From: Actinokineospora globicatena
Lineage (GTDB): Bacteria > Actinomycetota > Actinomycetes > Mycobacteriales > Pseudonocardiaceae
Length of the DNA: 64,000 bases
Direction of reading: 5' to 3'
NCBI RefSeq assembly: GCF_024171945.1
Contig: NZ_JAMTCR010000004.1
Span: 620,001 to 684,000 of the forward strand
A model generated the notes under the pieces. The model did no database searches and was not told where the DNA came from. It saw only the letters and a list, made by a program, of their open reading frames with translations. This document shows positions 53,203 through 61,427 of this stretch, piece by piece. Within the stretch, counting starts at the first letter, position 1. Each line of letters begins with the position of its first letter. Made by a program: the position numbers and the translations under genes.

Positions 53203-53912
53203 CCGCACTGCTGGAGGTGCAGAACCTCAGCGTCGCCTACGGCGCCATCGAGGCCGTGCGCGATGTGTCGTTCGCGGTCGGCGAGGGGCAGATCGTCAGC
53301 CTCATCGGCAGCAACGGCGCGGGCAAGACCACGACGCTGCGCACCATCTCGGGCCTGCTGCGGCCCAAGTCCGGCAGCATCCTGCTTGAGGGCAAGCCGA
53401 TCACCGAGCTCGCCGCGCACACCATCCTGGAACGCGGCGTCGCGCACTGCCCCGAGGGCCGCAGGCTCTTCGGCCGGATGACGGTCGAGGAGAACCTGCA
53501 CCTGGGCGCCTACGTCCGCAAGGACAGCGGCGTCGCGGCGGACATGCAGCGGGTCTACGACCTGTTCCCGGTACTCGGCCAGCGCCGCACCCAGAAGGCG
53601 GGCCTGTTCTCCGGCGGCGAGCAGCAGATGCTCGCCATCGGCAGGGCCATGATGTCGCGCCCGCGCCTGCTCATGCTCGACGAGCCCTCCATGGGCCTGT
53701 CGCCGATCATGACGCAGCGCATCTTCGACACCATCAAGGACCTGCAGGCCCAGGGCACCACCATCCTGCTTGTCGAGCAGAACGCCCTCGCGGCGCTGGC
53801 GCTGTCCGACCGCGGGTACGTGGTCGACCTCGGCCGCACCACGCTCGAAGGCCCGGGACACGACCTTCTGGCCGACGAGCGCGTCCGAGCCGCTTACCTG
53901 GGCGAGGACTGA
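53199..53912 (+). CDS. livF: Branched-chain amino acid ABC transporter ATPase LivF
   Basis: A 237-residue ATPase with Walker A GSNGAGKTTTLR, ABC signature FSGGEQQMLAIGRAMM, Walker B LLMLDEPSMGLSP and switch His replaced by Gln in LLVEQNALAAL, as normal for LivF. The GTG start overlaps the livG stop. It ends the operon and is followed by a strong terminator. Confidence 0.94.
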   Translation: MTALLEVQNLSVAYGAIEAVRDVSFAVGEGQIVSLIGSNGAGKTTTLRTISGLLRPKSGSILLEGKPITELAAHTILERGVAHCPEGRRLFGRMTVEENLHLGAYVRKDSGVAADMQRVYDLFPVLGQRRTQKAGLFSGGEQQMLAIGRAMMSRPRLLMLDEPSMGLSPIMTQRIFDTIKDLQAQGTTILLVEQNALAALALSDRGYVVDLGRTTLEGPGHDLLADERVRAAYLGED

Positions 53913-53931
53913 GGTTCGTTTCGTTCTGTGC

Positions 53932-53971
53932 GGGCCGCACCCGGGGTTGTCCCCGGGTGCGGCCCTTTTTT
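53932..53971 (+). terminator. Rho-independent terminator of the liv operon
   Basis: A perfect 15-bp stem GGGCCGCACCCGGGG with its complement around a TTGT loop, followed directly by TTTTTT (53966-53971). It is the only textbook U-tailed terminator I found in the window. Confidence 0.95.
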
Positions 53972-54460
53972 GGTCGGCTGGAAGGCGATTTCGCTTTGAC
54001 TGCCGCTGTGCGGGGGTGCGTTCACCCGGCGTTGTGGCGTCTAGCAGGGGATGCGTACTGTGCGGGCCCGGAAATGTCCCTCTGCTGGGTGACAGAAGTT
54101 GTCCACATGTGGATCTCCGCGGGGGTGCTTTCAAGATCATCCGTGGGTGGGTCCCGGTAGACTGGCCCAGGGACGCCCCCCGGAGAGGGTGGGGGCCGGG
54201 CCAGGCTTGGGGTGGGCCCCCGGGGGTGTCAAGGGGGTTCGCTCGAAGGTGTGATGGGGCCGCTTGGGCAGGCTCGATTGGCGCACGTCGGATCCGCGCG
54301 GTTCGCGGTGGTGAGAGCGCGGCCAGGGCCTTGAGGCGGCGAGCCGAGGGCGTGAGGCAGCCCGCCCGAGGGATTGGGCCCGGCCGAGCCGAGGGCCAAG
54401 AGAGCAGGCAGGCCGACGGGCCAACCGCGCCGCGAAGGCGGCGGCAAGAAGGGCGAAGCG
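53972..54460. other. Intergenic region with family B repeat B3
   Basis: About 490 bp after the liv terminator. Its middle is repeat B3. The right half is GC-rich without a supportable gene; frames across it are Arg/Gly rich on both strands. Confidence 0.6.
54099..54215 (+). repeat. Family B intergenic repeat, copy B3 (divergent)
   Basis: DnaA box TTGTCCACA (54099-54107), a divergent middle, TAGACT (54158-54163), GGGACGCCCCCCGG and GGGTGGGGGC. Compared with B1 and B2 the second box and the GGTTTTCGCC word are not conserved, but the right half after TAGACT is closely similar. Confidence 0.75.
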
Positions 54461-54901
54461 CTAGGCGGGTGGGGTGTCGCCGGGGGGCTTGGAGATGGTG
54501 ACGCAGGTGAGGCGGGCGGTGCAGGTTCGGCGGTCGTGGTCGTCGGTGATGACGATCTCGAAGGTCGAGGTGGTGCGCCCGACGTGCAAGGGGGTGCACA
54601 CGCCGGTGACGATGCCGGTGCGGACGGCTCGGTGGTGGGTGCAGGACAGTTCCAAGCCGACGGCGAGCTTGCCCTCGGGGGCGTTCAGCACCGCGGCGAT
54701 CGAGCCCAGGGTCTCGGCGAGGACGGCGTTCGCGCCGCCGTGCAGGAGGCCGTAGGGCTGGAGGTTGCCCTTGACCGGCATGGTGCCCACGAGCCGCGCC
54801 GGGGTCCAGTCGGTGACGTCGATGCCGAGCTTGTCGGGCAGGAACTGGTCGGCCACCTCCGGGCGCGCCCCGGGCAGCTTGTCGCGGTCGATCCCGCTCA
54901 T
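54461..54901 (-). CDS. PaaI-type hotdog thioesterase
   Basis: A 146-residue hotdog-fold thioesterase. The catalytic region is GLLHGGANAVLAETLGSIAA (hydrophobic-HGG with downstream Glu), and GLELSCTHHRAVRTG and VGRTTSTFEIVITD complete the fold. It hydrolyses acyl-CoA thioesters; the substrate is unknown. The start has GGAGGACCC upstream. It is divergent from polA, with 43 bp between the starts. Confidence 0.9.
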   Translation of the reverse strand: MSGIDRDKLPGARPEVADQFLPDKLGIDVTDWTPARLVGTMPVKGNLQPYGLLHGGANAVLAETLGSIAAVLNAPEGKLAVGLELSCTHHRAVRTGIVTGVCTPLHVGRTTSTFEIVITDDHDRRTCTARLTCVTISKPPGDTPPA

Positions 54902-54944
54902 GGGTCCTCCGAAGGGTGTCGGTGCCCCACCCTAGACTCGCACC

Positions 54945-57659
54945 GTGCCTGCGAAGACTGAGACCCGTACCACCCCCCGGCTGCTGCTCATCGACGGCCA
55001 CTCGATGGCGTACCGGGCGTTCTTCGCGCTGCCCAAGGAGAACTTCCAGACCGGCACCGGCCAGCACACCAACGCCGTCTACGGCTTCACCTCGATGCTG
55101 ATCAACCTGCTGCGCGACGAGGCGCCCACCCACCTCGCGGTGTGCTTCGACGTGTCCCGCAAGACCTTCCGCACCGAGCACTTCGCCGAGTACAAGGCCA
55201 ACCGCAGCGCCAGCCCGGACGAGTTCAAGGGGCAGGTCAGCCTGATCGAGGACGTCCTCGGCACGCTGAACATCACCAAGCTGTCGCTGGACAACTACGA
55301 GGCCGACGACCTCATCGCCACGCTGACCACGCAGGCCACCGCCGCGGGTTTCAAGGTCGCGATCTGCACCGGCGACCGCGACGCCCTGCAGTTGGTCACC
55401 GACGACGTCACCGTGCTCTACCCGGTCAAGGGCGTCTCCGAGCTGGCCCGCTACACCCCCGAGCTGGTGCAGGAGAAGTACGGCCTCTCGCCTGCCCAGT
55501 ACCCGGACTTCGCCGCGCTGCGCGGGGACCCCAGCGACAACCTGCCCAACATCAAGGGCGTCGGCGAGAAGACGATCACCAAGTGGATCCAGCAGTTCGG
55601 CTCGCTCGGCGACCTGGTGGACCGGGTGGACGAGGTCAAGGGCAAGGCCGGTGAGGCGCTGCGGGCGAACCTGGCCGCGGTGCTGCTCAACCGGCAGCTG
55701 ACCGAGCTGGTGCGCGACGTGCCGCTCGAGGTCGGTCCGGACGACCTCGAGGTGCGCGACTGGGACCGCGACGCGGTGCACCGGCTCTTCGACGAGCTGG
55801 AGTTCCGGGTGCTGCGCGACCGGCTGTTCGCGACGCTGTCCACCGCGGAACCCGAGGCCGAGGAGGGCTTCGAGGTCAGCGGCGGCGCCGTCGCGGCCGG
55901 GGAGCTGCCCGGCTGGTTGGCCACGCACGCGCCGCGCGGCACCCGCATCGGCCTGTCGTTCCGCGAGGTGGCGACCGGGGTATCCGGCCAAGCCGTCGAA
56001 CTCAAGTCCGTCGCGCTGGCCACCGCCGGGGGAGAGGGCGTCTACGTCGACGTCACCACCCTCACCGAGGACGACGAGAAGGCGTTCAGCGACTGGCTGG
56101 CCGACCCGAGGGCGCCCAAGCTCGCCCACGACGTGAAGCGCTCGCTGCACGCCGTCCGGCACCGCGGCTGGGAGCTCGCGGGCCTGACCACCGACACCGC
56201 GCTCGCCGCGTACCTGGTGCGCCCCGGCCAGCGCACGTTCAACCTCGACGACCTCGTCCTGCGCTACCTGCAGCGGGAGCTGCGCGTGGAGGACGGTGAC
56301 GGCGAGCAGCAGCTGTCCCTGCTCGACGACGAGGGCGACGACGAGCGCAAGCTCGCGGCGGGGGAGATCCTGCGCGCCCGCGCGATCGCCGAGCTGGCCG
56401 ACGCGCTCGACACCGCGCTCGCCGAGACCGGGCAGGCGCCGCTGCTGGCCGACATGGAGCTGCCGCTGCTGCGGGTGCTCGCCGAGCTGGAGGCGGTCGG
56501 CATCGCGGTCGACGGCGAGCGGCTGTCCATCCTGGAGTCCGAGTTCGCCGCGCGGGTGCGCGACGCCGAGCGGGCCGCGTTCGACGTGATCGGCAAGGAG
56601 ATCAACCTCGGCTCGCCCAAGCAGCTGCAGGTCGTGCTGTTCGACGAGCTGCAGATGCCCAAGACCAAGCGCACCAAGACCGGCTACACCACCGACGCCG
56701 AGGCGCTGACCACGCTGTTCGAGCTGACCGCGCACCCGTTCCTGGCGCACATGCTCGAGCACCGGGACGCGACCAGGCTGCGGGTCACCGTCGAGGGCCT
56801 GATCAAGTCGGTGTCCGACGGCGGCCGGGTGCACACCACGTTCAACCAGACCATCGCCGCGACCGGCCGGTTGTCCTCCACCGAGCCGAACCTGCAGAAC
56901 ATCCCGATCCGCACCGAGGCCGGGCGCACCATCCGCGAGGCCTTCGTGGTCGGTGCCGACTTCGCCGAGCTGCTCACCGCCGACTACAGCCAGATCGAGA
57001 TGCGGATCATGGCGCACCTGTCGGAGGACGCGGCGCTGATCGAGGCGTTCAACTCGGGCTTCGACTTCCACGCGGCCACCGCGGCGCGGGTGTTCTCGGT
57101 GGAGCCGACCGCGGTCTCCCAGGAGCAGCGCGCCAAGATCAAGGCGATGAACTACGGCCTGGCCTACGGCCTGTCCGCCTACGGCCTGTCCCAGCAGCTG
57201 CGGATCACCACCGAGGAAGCCCGCGCGCTGATGGACGACTACTTCCAGGGCTTCGGCGGGGTCCGCGACTACCTGCACGAGGTGGTCGCGCGGGCCCGCA
57301 AGGAGGGCTACACCGAGACCCTCTTCGGCCGCCGCCGCTACCTGCCCGACCTGACCAGCGACAACCGGCAGCGCCGCGAGATGGCCGAGCGGATGGCCCT
57401 CAACGCCCCCATCCAGGGCAGCGCCGCCGACATCATCAAGGTCGCCATGCTCAACGTGCACCGCGAACTCGGCGCCGCGGGCCTGCGCACCCGGATGCTG
57501 CTGCAGGTCCACGACGAACTCGTGCTCGAGGTCGCCGACGGTGAGCGCGAGCAGGCCGAGTCCCTGGTCCGCGCCCAGATGGCGGCCGCGTTCCACCTGC
57601 GCGTCCCGCTCGACGTCTCCGTCGGGTTCGGCCGGTCCTGGAACGAGGCAGCGCACTAG
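54945..57659 (+). CDS. polA: DNA polymerase I
   Basis: The 904-residue repair and Okazaki-fragment polymerase. Domains in order: 5'-3' exonuclease (about 10-300; LLLIDGHSMAYRAFFALP and GDRDALQLV), a 3'-5' exonuclease-like domain (about 320-500) lacking the usual acidic catalytic set, and the polymerase domain with motif A DYSQIEMRIMAHLS, motif B KAMNYGLAYG and motif C QVHDELVLEV. Length matches mycobacterial PolA. GTG at 54945 has TAGACT (54933-54938) ending six bases upstream and no Shine-Dalgarno, so the mRNA is probably leaderless. Confidence 0.97.
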   Translation: MPAKTETRTTPRLLLIDGHSMAYRAFFALPKENFQTGTGQHTNAVYGFTSMLINLLRDEAPTHLAVCFDVSRKTFRTEHFAEYKANRSASPDEFKGQVSLIEDVLGTLNITKLSLDNYEADDLIATLTTQATAAGFKVAICTGDRDALQLVTDDVTVLYPVKGVSELARYTPELVQEKYGLSPAQYPDFAALRGDPSDNLPNIKGVGEKTITKWIQQFGSLGDLVDRVDEVKGKAGEALRANLAAVLLNRQLTELVRDVPLEVGPDDLEVRDWDRDAVHRLFDELEFRVLRDRLFATLSTAEPEAEEGFEVSGGAVAAGELPGWLATHAPRGTRIGLSFREVATGVSGQAVELKSVALATAGGEGVYVDVTTLTEDDEKAFSDWLADPRAPKLAHDVKRSLHAVRHRGWELAGLTTDTALAAYLVRPGQRTFNLDDLVLRYLQRELRVEDGDGEQQLSLLDDEGDDERKLAAGEILRARAIAELADALDTALAETGQAPLLADMELPLLRVLAELEAVGIAVDGERLSILESEFAARVRDAERAAFDVIGKEINLGSPKQLQVVLFDELQMPKTKRTKTGYTTDAEALTTLFELTAHPFLAHMLEHRDATRLRVTVEGLIKSVSDGGRVHTTFNQTIAATGRLSSTEPNLQNIPIRTEAGRTIREAFVVGADFAELLTADYSQIEMRIMAHLSEDAALIEAFNSGFDFHAATAARVFSVEPTAVSQEQRAKIKAMNYGLAYGLSAYGLSQQLRITTEEARALMDDYFQGFGGVRDYLHEVVARARKEGYTETLFGRRRYLPDLTSDNRQRREMAERMALNAPIQGSAADIIKVAMLNVHRELGAAGLRTRMLLQVHDELVLEVADGEREQAESLVRAQMAAAFHLRVPLDVSVGFGRSWNEAAH

Positions 57660-57710
57660 ACCGTGGTCCGCCCCAGGGCCATGATCCTTCCCGGGTAGGG
57701 GAGGGGACGG

Positions 57711-58190
57711 ATGCAGAGCCGACCGCTGAGCGGGGTGGCCGCGACCGGCGCGGTGCGACGGGCGCTGGCGCGGTCGGTCGCGGGCCTGCTGGTCGGGGTC
57801 GCGCTGGTCGTCGTCGCCGGACAGTTGGGTGTGGCGATTGACGAGCGGCGGTCCGCCCCGGTGGCCCTGGAGTTGGCCCGCTTCGGCGTGGTGATGGCCG
57901 CCGTGGGCATGACCGCCGCTGGGGTGATCCTGAGTGGACGGTGGTCGCGCCGCCTCGTCGCCGTGCGCAGGCACGGGTGGCGCCCCGGCACCGCCACCGT
58001 CGACGAGGACTCGGTGCGCGTCACCTTGGACGTCGCGGGTGAGGTCGTCATCGACACCAACGGCGCCAAGACGACCGGTGGCCGTGTCCTGCTCGGAGGT
58101 TCGGGTGGTGGGGCCGTGCTCGTCTTCGCCGACGGCAGGGTCGTTCCCGGTCGCGAGATCCTGGGGAGACGGGGTCCGGAGCCGCGGTGA
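57711..58190 (+). CDS. Small membrane protein related to the downstream DUF3592 gene
   Basis: A 159-residue protein with two hydrophobic segments (about 22-42 and 58-75). Its C-terminal half (HGWRPGTATVDEDSV, GEVVIDTN, GGRVLLGGSGGGAVLVFADGRVVPGRE) matches the end of the next gene almost position by position. It lacks the central DUF3592 beta segment that its neighbour has. AGGGGAGG lies before the ATG. It probably forms an operon with the two following genes; function is unknown. Confidence 0.75.
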   Translation: MQSRPLSGVAATGAVRRALARSVAGLLVGVALVVVAGQLGVAIDERRSAPVALELARFGVVMAAVGMTAAGVILSGRWSRRLVAVRRHGWRPGTATVDEDSVRVTLDVAGEVVIDTNGAKTTGGRVLLGGSGGGAVLVFADGRVVPGREILGRRGPEPR

Positions 58191-58263
58191 TCCGCCGCCG
58201 GTCTCTGCCGGTGCTGGAAACAGGGCCGCGCGGTGGGCGATGATCATGCCGAAGGAGGGGATC

Positions 58264-58962
58264 ATGGGCGACGACCACCTCACGACGACCGCGGCCGCGG
58301 GGGCGGTGCGCCGGGCCTTGCTGCGGTCGGTCGTGGTGCTCGTGCTCGGTGTCGCCCTGGTCGTCGTCGGTGGCCTGCTGGACGCCGCCGCCGAGGACCA
58401 GCGGTCCGGACTGCTGGCCGACGGCGTGCGGGTGCCCGGCGTGGTGGTGCGCGTCGAGGAGGCCACCCGGGTCACGTCCGCGTCGATCGACGTGCGGTTC
58501 GCTGTGGACGGACAGGACCGGGTGCGCACGCTGACCCTGCTCGTGCCGGACCCGCCGCCGCGCGTCGACGACCGGATCACGCTGTTCTACGACCCGGCGG
58601 ACCCGGAGCGGGTGGCCTCCGCGCAGGCGGGCACCGAGCCCCCGGCGGTACTTGAGGTCGGCTACCTGGTCGCGGCCTCGCTCGGGGTCGTGCTGGTCGT
58701 GGCGGGCGCCGTCCTCAGTGTCCGGTGGCTGCGCCGCCTGCGGTCGGTCCGTTCGCACGGGTGGCGCCCCGGCACGGCCACCGTCGAGTCCCAGTTGGCC
58801 AGGATCGGTCTCGACGCGCGCGGCGAGGTCTTCGTCGACACCGGCCGGGTCCGCGCGCGCACCGGCCGGGTCCTGCTCGGCGGCTCGGGCAGTAGCGCGG
58901 TCATCGCCGCCGCCGACGGACGAGTTGTGGCGGGTCGAGAGGTGCCAGGTCCGGTCACCTGA
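58264..58962 (+). CDS. DUF3592 membrane protein
   Basis: A 232-residue protein: a hydrophobic segment (about 18-40), an extracytoplasmic DUF3592 beta segment (about 52-115; VPGVVVRVEEATRV and ITLFYDPADPERV), a second membrane segment (about 125-148) and a cytoplasmic tail shared with the preceding gene. Function is unknown. ATG at 58264 has AAGGAGG upstream; an earlier start in the same frame would run over the preceding gene. Confidence 0.78.
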   Translation: MGDDHLTTTAAAGAVRRALLRSVVVLVLGVALVVVGGLLDAAAEDQRSGLLADGVRVPGVVVRVEEATRVTSASIDVRFAVDGQDRVRTLTLLVPDPPPRVDDRITLFYDPADPERVASAQAGTEPPAVLEVGYLVAASLGVVLVVAGAVLSVRWLRRLRSVRSHGWRPGTATVESQLARIGLDARGEVFVDTGRVRARTGRVLLGGSGSSAVIAAADGRVVAGREVPGPVT

Positions 58963-58978
58963 GCGGGAGGGAGTCGGG

Positions 58979-59464
58979 GTGGGCATGCGAGGCGCGGGAG
59001 CGGCTCTGGTGGGGGCGGTGGCGCTCGTCGCGGTCGCGATGGTTCCCGGCGCGGTCCTGGAGAGCGAGTCCGATTCCCTGACGGCGAACGCCGTCGAGAC
59101 GTCCGCGGTCGTGTTCGAGATCCGTGAGCACTCGCGGGGGGAGGACTCGATGCGGGTCCGGTACTCCGCCGACGGGGTCGACCGTGAGCAGTCGTTGCGC
59201 CTGGACAAGCCCTACACGATCGGCGAGCAGGTCAGGGTCATCTACGACCGCACGGATCCGGACCGGGTCGCGGTCGTCGGGGTCGAGTACGAGTCACCGT
59301 TCACGGTCTTGATGGTGGTGCTGCTCGGTGGCGCCGCCGCCCTCGTCGTCGTGGCGGTCGTGCTGGCGATCAACGGTCTCCGGGACGTGCTCGCGGCGGG
59401 TCGGGTGAACCTCCCCGGACGGCACCGGGTCCGCAAGGACGGCGACGGCAGGCACAGCCGCTGA
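58979..59464 (+). CDS. DUF3592 membrane protein
   Basis: A 161-residue DUF3592 protein: membrane segment (about 8-28), beta segment (SAVVFEIREHSRGEDSMRVRYS, then VRVIYDRTDPDRVAVV) and a second membrane segment (about 110-132) with a basic tail. It lacks the long C-terminal tail of its two neighbours. GTG at 58979 has GGGAGGGAG five bases upstream. It starts 16 bp after the preceding gene, so the three are likely one operon. Confidence 0.78.
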   Translation: MGMRGAGAALVGAVALVAVAMVPGAVLESESDSLTANAVETSAVVFEIREHSRGEDSMRVRYSADGVDREQSLRLDKPYTIGEQVRVIYDRTDPDRVAVVGVEYESPFTVLMVVLLGGAAALVVVAVVLAINGLRDVLAAGRVNLPGRHRVRKDGDGRHSR

Positions 59465-59496
59465 TCCCCCGACCGGGCGGTAACTAGGCTGGCCGG

Positions 59497-60123
59497 GTGG
59501 ACCTCTACGACACCATCGCCCGCCGCCGGGACGTGCGCGCCGAGTTCACCGGTGCCGCCGTGGACGACGAGGTCCTGCGCCGCGTGCTCGGTGCCGCGCA
59601 CGCCGCGCCCAGCGTGGGCATGACCCAGCCGTGGGACTTCGTGGTGGTCCGCGACCCCGGCACCCGCGCCCGGTTCCACCAGCACGTGCACGACGAACGC
59701 GCCCGCTTCGCCGCGACCCTCACCGGCGAGCGGGCGGCGACCTTCGACCGGATCAAGATCGACGGGATCCTGGAGTCGACGCTGTCGGTGGTCGTCACCT
59801 ACGACGCGGACCGGGGCGGGCCGTCGGTGCTCGGCCGCCACGCCATCGCCGACGCGGGCCTGTACTCGGTGTGCCTGGCGATCCAGAACCTCTGGCTGGC
59901 CGCGACGGCCGAGAACTTGGGCGTCGGGTGGGTTAGCTTCTACCAGGAGGACCACCTCCGGTCCCTGCTGGAGATCCCCGCGTCGGTACGCCCGGTCGCC
60001 TGGCTCTGCCTCGGCCCGGTCGAGCGGCTCCAGGAGGTCCCGGACCTGGAACGACACGGTTGGCGGAGCCGCACCCCGGTCGAGCGGGTGACGCACTTCG
60101 AGCGCTGGGACGGCACCCCCTGA
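59497..60123 (+). CDS. bluB: BluB-type 5,6-dimethylbenzimidazole synthase
   Basis: A 208-residue flavin enzyme that converts reduced FMN into dimethylbenzimidazole, the lower ligand of cobalamin. Family motifs are YDTIARRRDVRAEFTG, APSVGMTQPWDFVVVRD and AENLGVGWVSFY. GTG at 59497 has TAGGCT (59485-59490) ending six bases upstream, so the mRNA may be leaderless. No other cobalamin genes adjoin it, but the cobalamin riboswitch upstream of metE in this window fits a B12-making organism. Confidence 0.88.
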   Translation: MDLYDTIARRRDVRAEFTGAAVDDEVLRRVLGAAHAAPSVGMTQPWDFVVVRDPGTRARFHQHVHDERARFAATLTGERAATFDRIKIDGILESTLSVVVTYDADRGGPSVLGRHAIADAGLYSVCLAIQNLWLAATAENLGVGWVSFYQEDHLRSLLEIPASVRPVAWLCLGPVERLQEVPDLERHGWRSRTPVERVTHFERWDGTP

Positions 60124-60138
60124 CACGCAGGAGGCGGC

Positions 60139-60624
60139 GTGGCGATCAGACGAGCGTTGGTGCTGGGCGGAGCCGGGATGCTCACCGGGTGCGCGGAACG
60201 ACTGGTGGTGGGCGGATGGCACGTGGTGTTGCCGTGCAGGCACTACGCGCCTCTAGCCGCCGATAACCACACTGGCAACGGTAAGGCTATCTGGGTGGAA
60301 GTCGACTGGACTCGCCCTCAGGTCTTGGCCACCAAGGCCGCCCGAGTCCTTGGCGCCCCCGCGGACCTCCTCATCACCTGGCTCCCCGACGACACCCTCC
60401 CCCCGACCCTGCGCGCCGTCGAACCCCTCCTAGCCCCGGGCGCCCCCGTCGTCGAGGCCCACGCCGCCCGCGACCGCTGGCCGACCCCGCTGCCCAACCA
60501 CCCCACCCACCACGTCGTCCTCACGCCGATCGGCTACGCGGGCCGCACCCGGCGCCCGACACCGACGGAGATCACCGAGGGCATCCTGCACGCCACCGAC
60601 CGCGCCCTGGCCGCCGCCAGGTAG
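60139..60624 (+). CDS. Rossmann-fold short-chain oxidoreductase-like protein
   Basis: A 161-residue protein with an N-terminal Rossmann opening (RRALVLGGAGMLTGCAERLVVGGW) and a later WLPDDTLPPTLRAVEPLL segment and VVLTPIGYAGRTRRPTPTEITEG. It resembles short SDR-like proteins often placed near BluB-like or unknown enzymes in actinobacteria; no reaction can be assigned. GTG at 60139 has AGGAGG five bases upstream, inside the 15-bp gap after bluB, so it is likely co-transcribed. Confidence 0.72.
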   Translation: MAIRRALVLGGAGMLTGCAERLVVGGWHVVLPCRHYAPLAADNHTGNGKAIWVEVDWTRPQVLATKAARVLGAPADLLITWLPDDTLPPTLRAVEPLLAPGAPVVEAHAARDRWPTPLPNHPTHHVVLTPIGYAGRTRRPTPTEITEGILHATDRALAAAR

Positions 60625-60815
60625 CGGCGGATCCCTGACGGCCCACGCGGGGTGTCGACCGGTACCCGCCGAGGTGAGCGCGCACGTCGGGACGATCCCG
60701 GCCGTTCGTGGTGGTGTGGCGCACTTCGGGTGCACCTCGCCGGATGCCGGAAATCCGCGTCGATTCAGCCCCTAGCTTCACCCGAGCGTTTGTCGACACG
60801 ACGATTGGGGACAGT

Positions 60816-61376
60816 ATGCGGAAAGTGGTGGGTCTGTTCGCCGCGCTGCTGATCGCGCTCGGACTAGCGCAAGTGGGGACCGTGCAGGCGGGGGCGGCGC
60901 CGGCCAAGGTCACCGGGACGTGGTCGTGCACCGTGCCCGCGGGCTACACCTACATCTCGATGACCTACGTGACCAACGCGTGCGGCGGCGGCTCGGCGCC
61001 GTACTACAACGTGGAGGCACCCCGGGACCAGCTCTACGCCTGCACGGTGCCCGCCGGGTACACGTACACGCAGGTCATCAGCCAGTACAACATCTGCAAC
61101 CCCAACGGGAACGGCCACAGCTTCTACCTGCGCGTCCCGAAGGACGAGCTCTACGCCTGCACGGTGCCGGGCAACTTCACCTACTCGCAGGTCATCGCCC
61201 AGACCAACATCTGCAACCCCGGGGGCAGCGGCCACACCTACTACCTCCGCACACCGCGCGACGGCCTCTACGCCTGCACCGTGCCCACGGGCTTCGGCTA
61301 CTACTCCAGCTACAACCAGTACGGCGTCTGCAACCCGGGCGGGAACGCGCTGACGTACTACCTCCGGAAGCTCTAG
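60816..61376 (+). CDS. Secreted protein with four Cys-containing repeats
   Basis: A 186-residue precursor with a signal peptide (about 1-30, ending VQAGAAPA). The mature part is four tandem repeats of 35-41 residues with the pattern C-T-V-P-x-G-[Y/F]-x-Y, about 12 residues, C-N-P-x-G-[N/S], then a YYLR- or FYLR-type strand and a charged turn (P-R-D-x-L). Each repeat holds two cysteines, so intra-repeat disulfides are likely. I do not recognise the family. ATG at 60816 has TTGGGGA five bases upstream. Confidence 0.8.
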   Translation: MRKVVGLFAALLIALGLAQVGTVQAGAAPAKVTGTWSCTVPAGYTYISMTYVTNACGGGSAPYYNVEAPRDQLYACTVPAGYTYTQVISQYNICNPNGNGHSFYLRVPKDELYACTVPGNFTYSQVIAQTNICNPGGSGHTYYLRTPRDGLYACTVPTGFGYYSSYNQYGVCNPGGNALTYYLRKL

Positions 61377-61393
61377 CCCGGGGGTGAACCGCG

Positions 61394-61427
61394 GCGGTCC
61401 GGTCAGGGGGTGTCCTGAACGGACCGC
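61394..61427 (+). terminator. Hairpin terminator after the repeat protein gene
   Basis: GCGGTCCG with CGGACCGC, extended inward by TCAGG/CCTGA across one mismatch, starting 18 bp after the stop. Confidence 0.75.

Noticed and set aside
53064..58580. A 1838-codon open frame on the minus strand across livF, the thioesterase and polA
   Set aside because: It is the antisense of strongly recognised genes, with Arg/Gly/Ala-rich translation and no family match. Long antisense frames are expected at this GC content.
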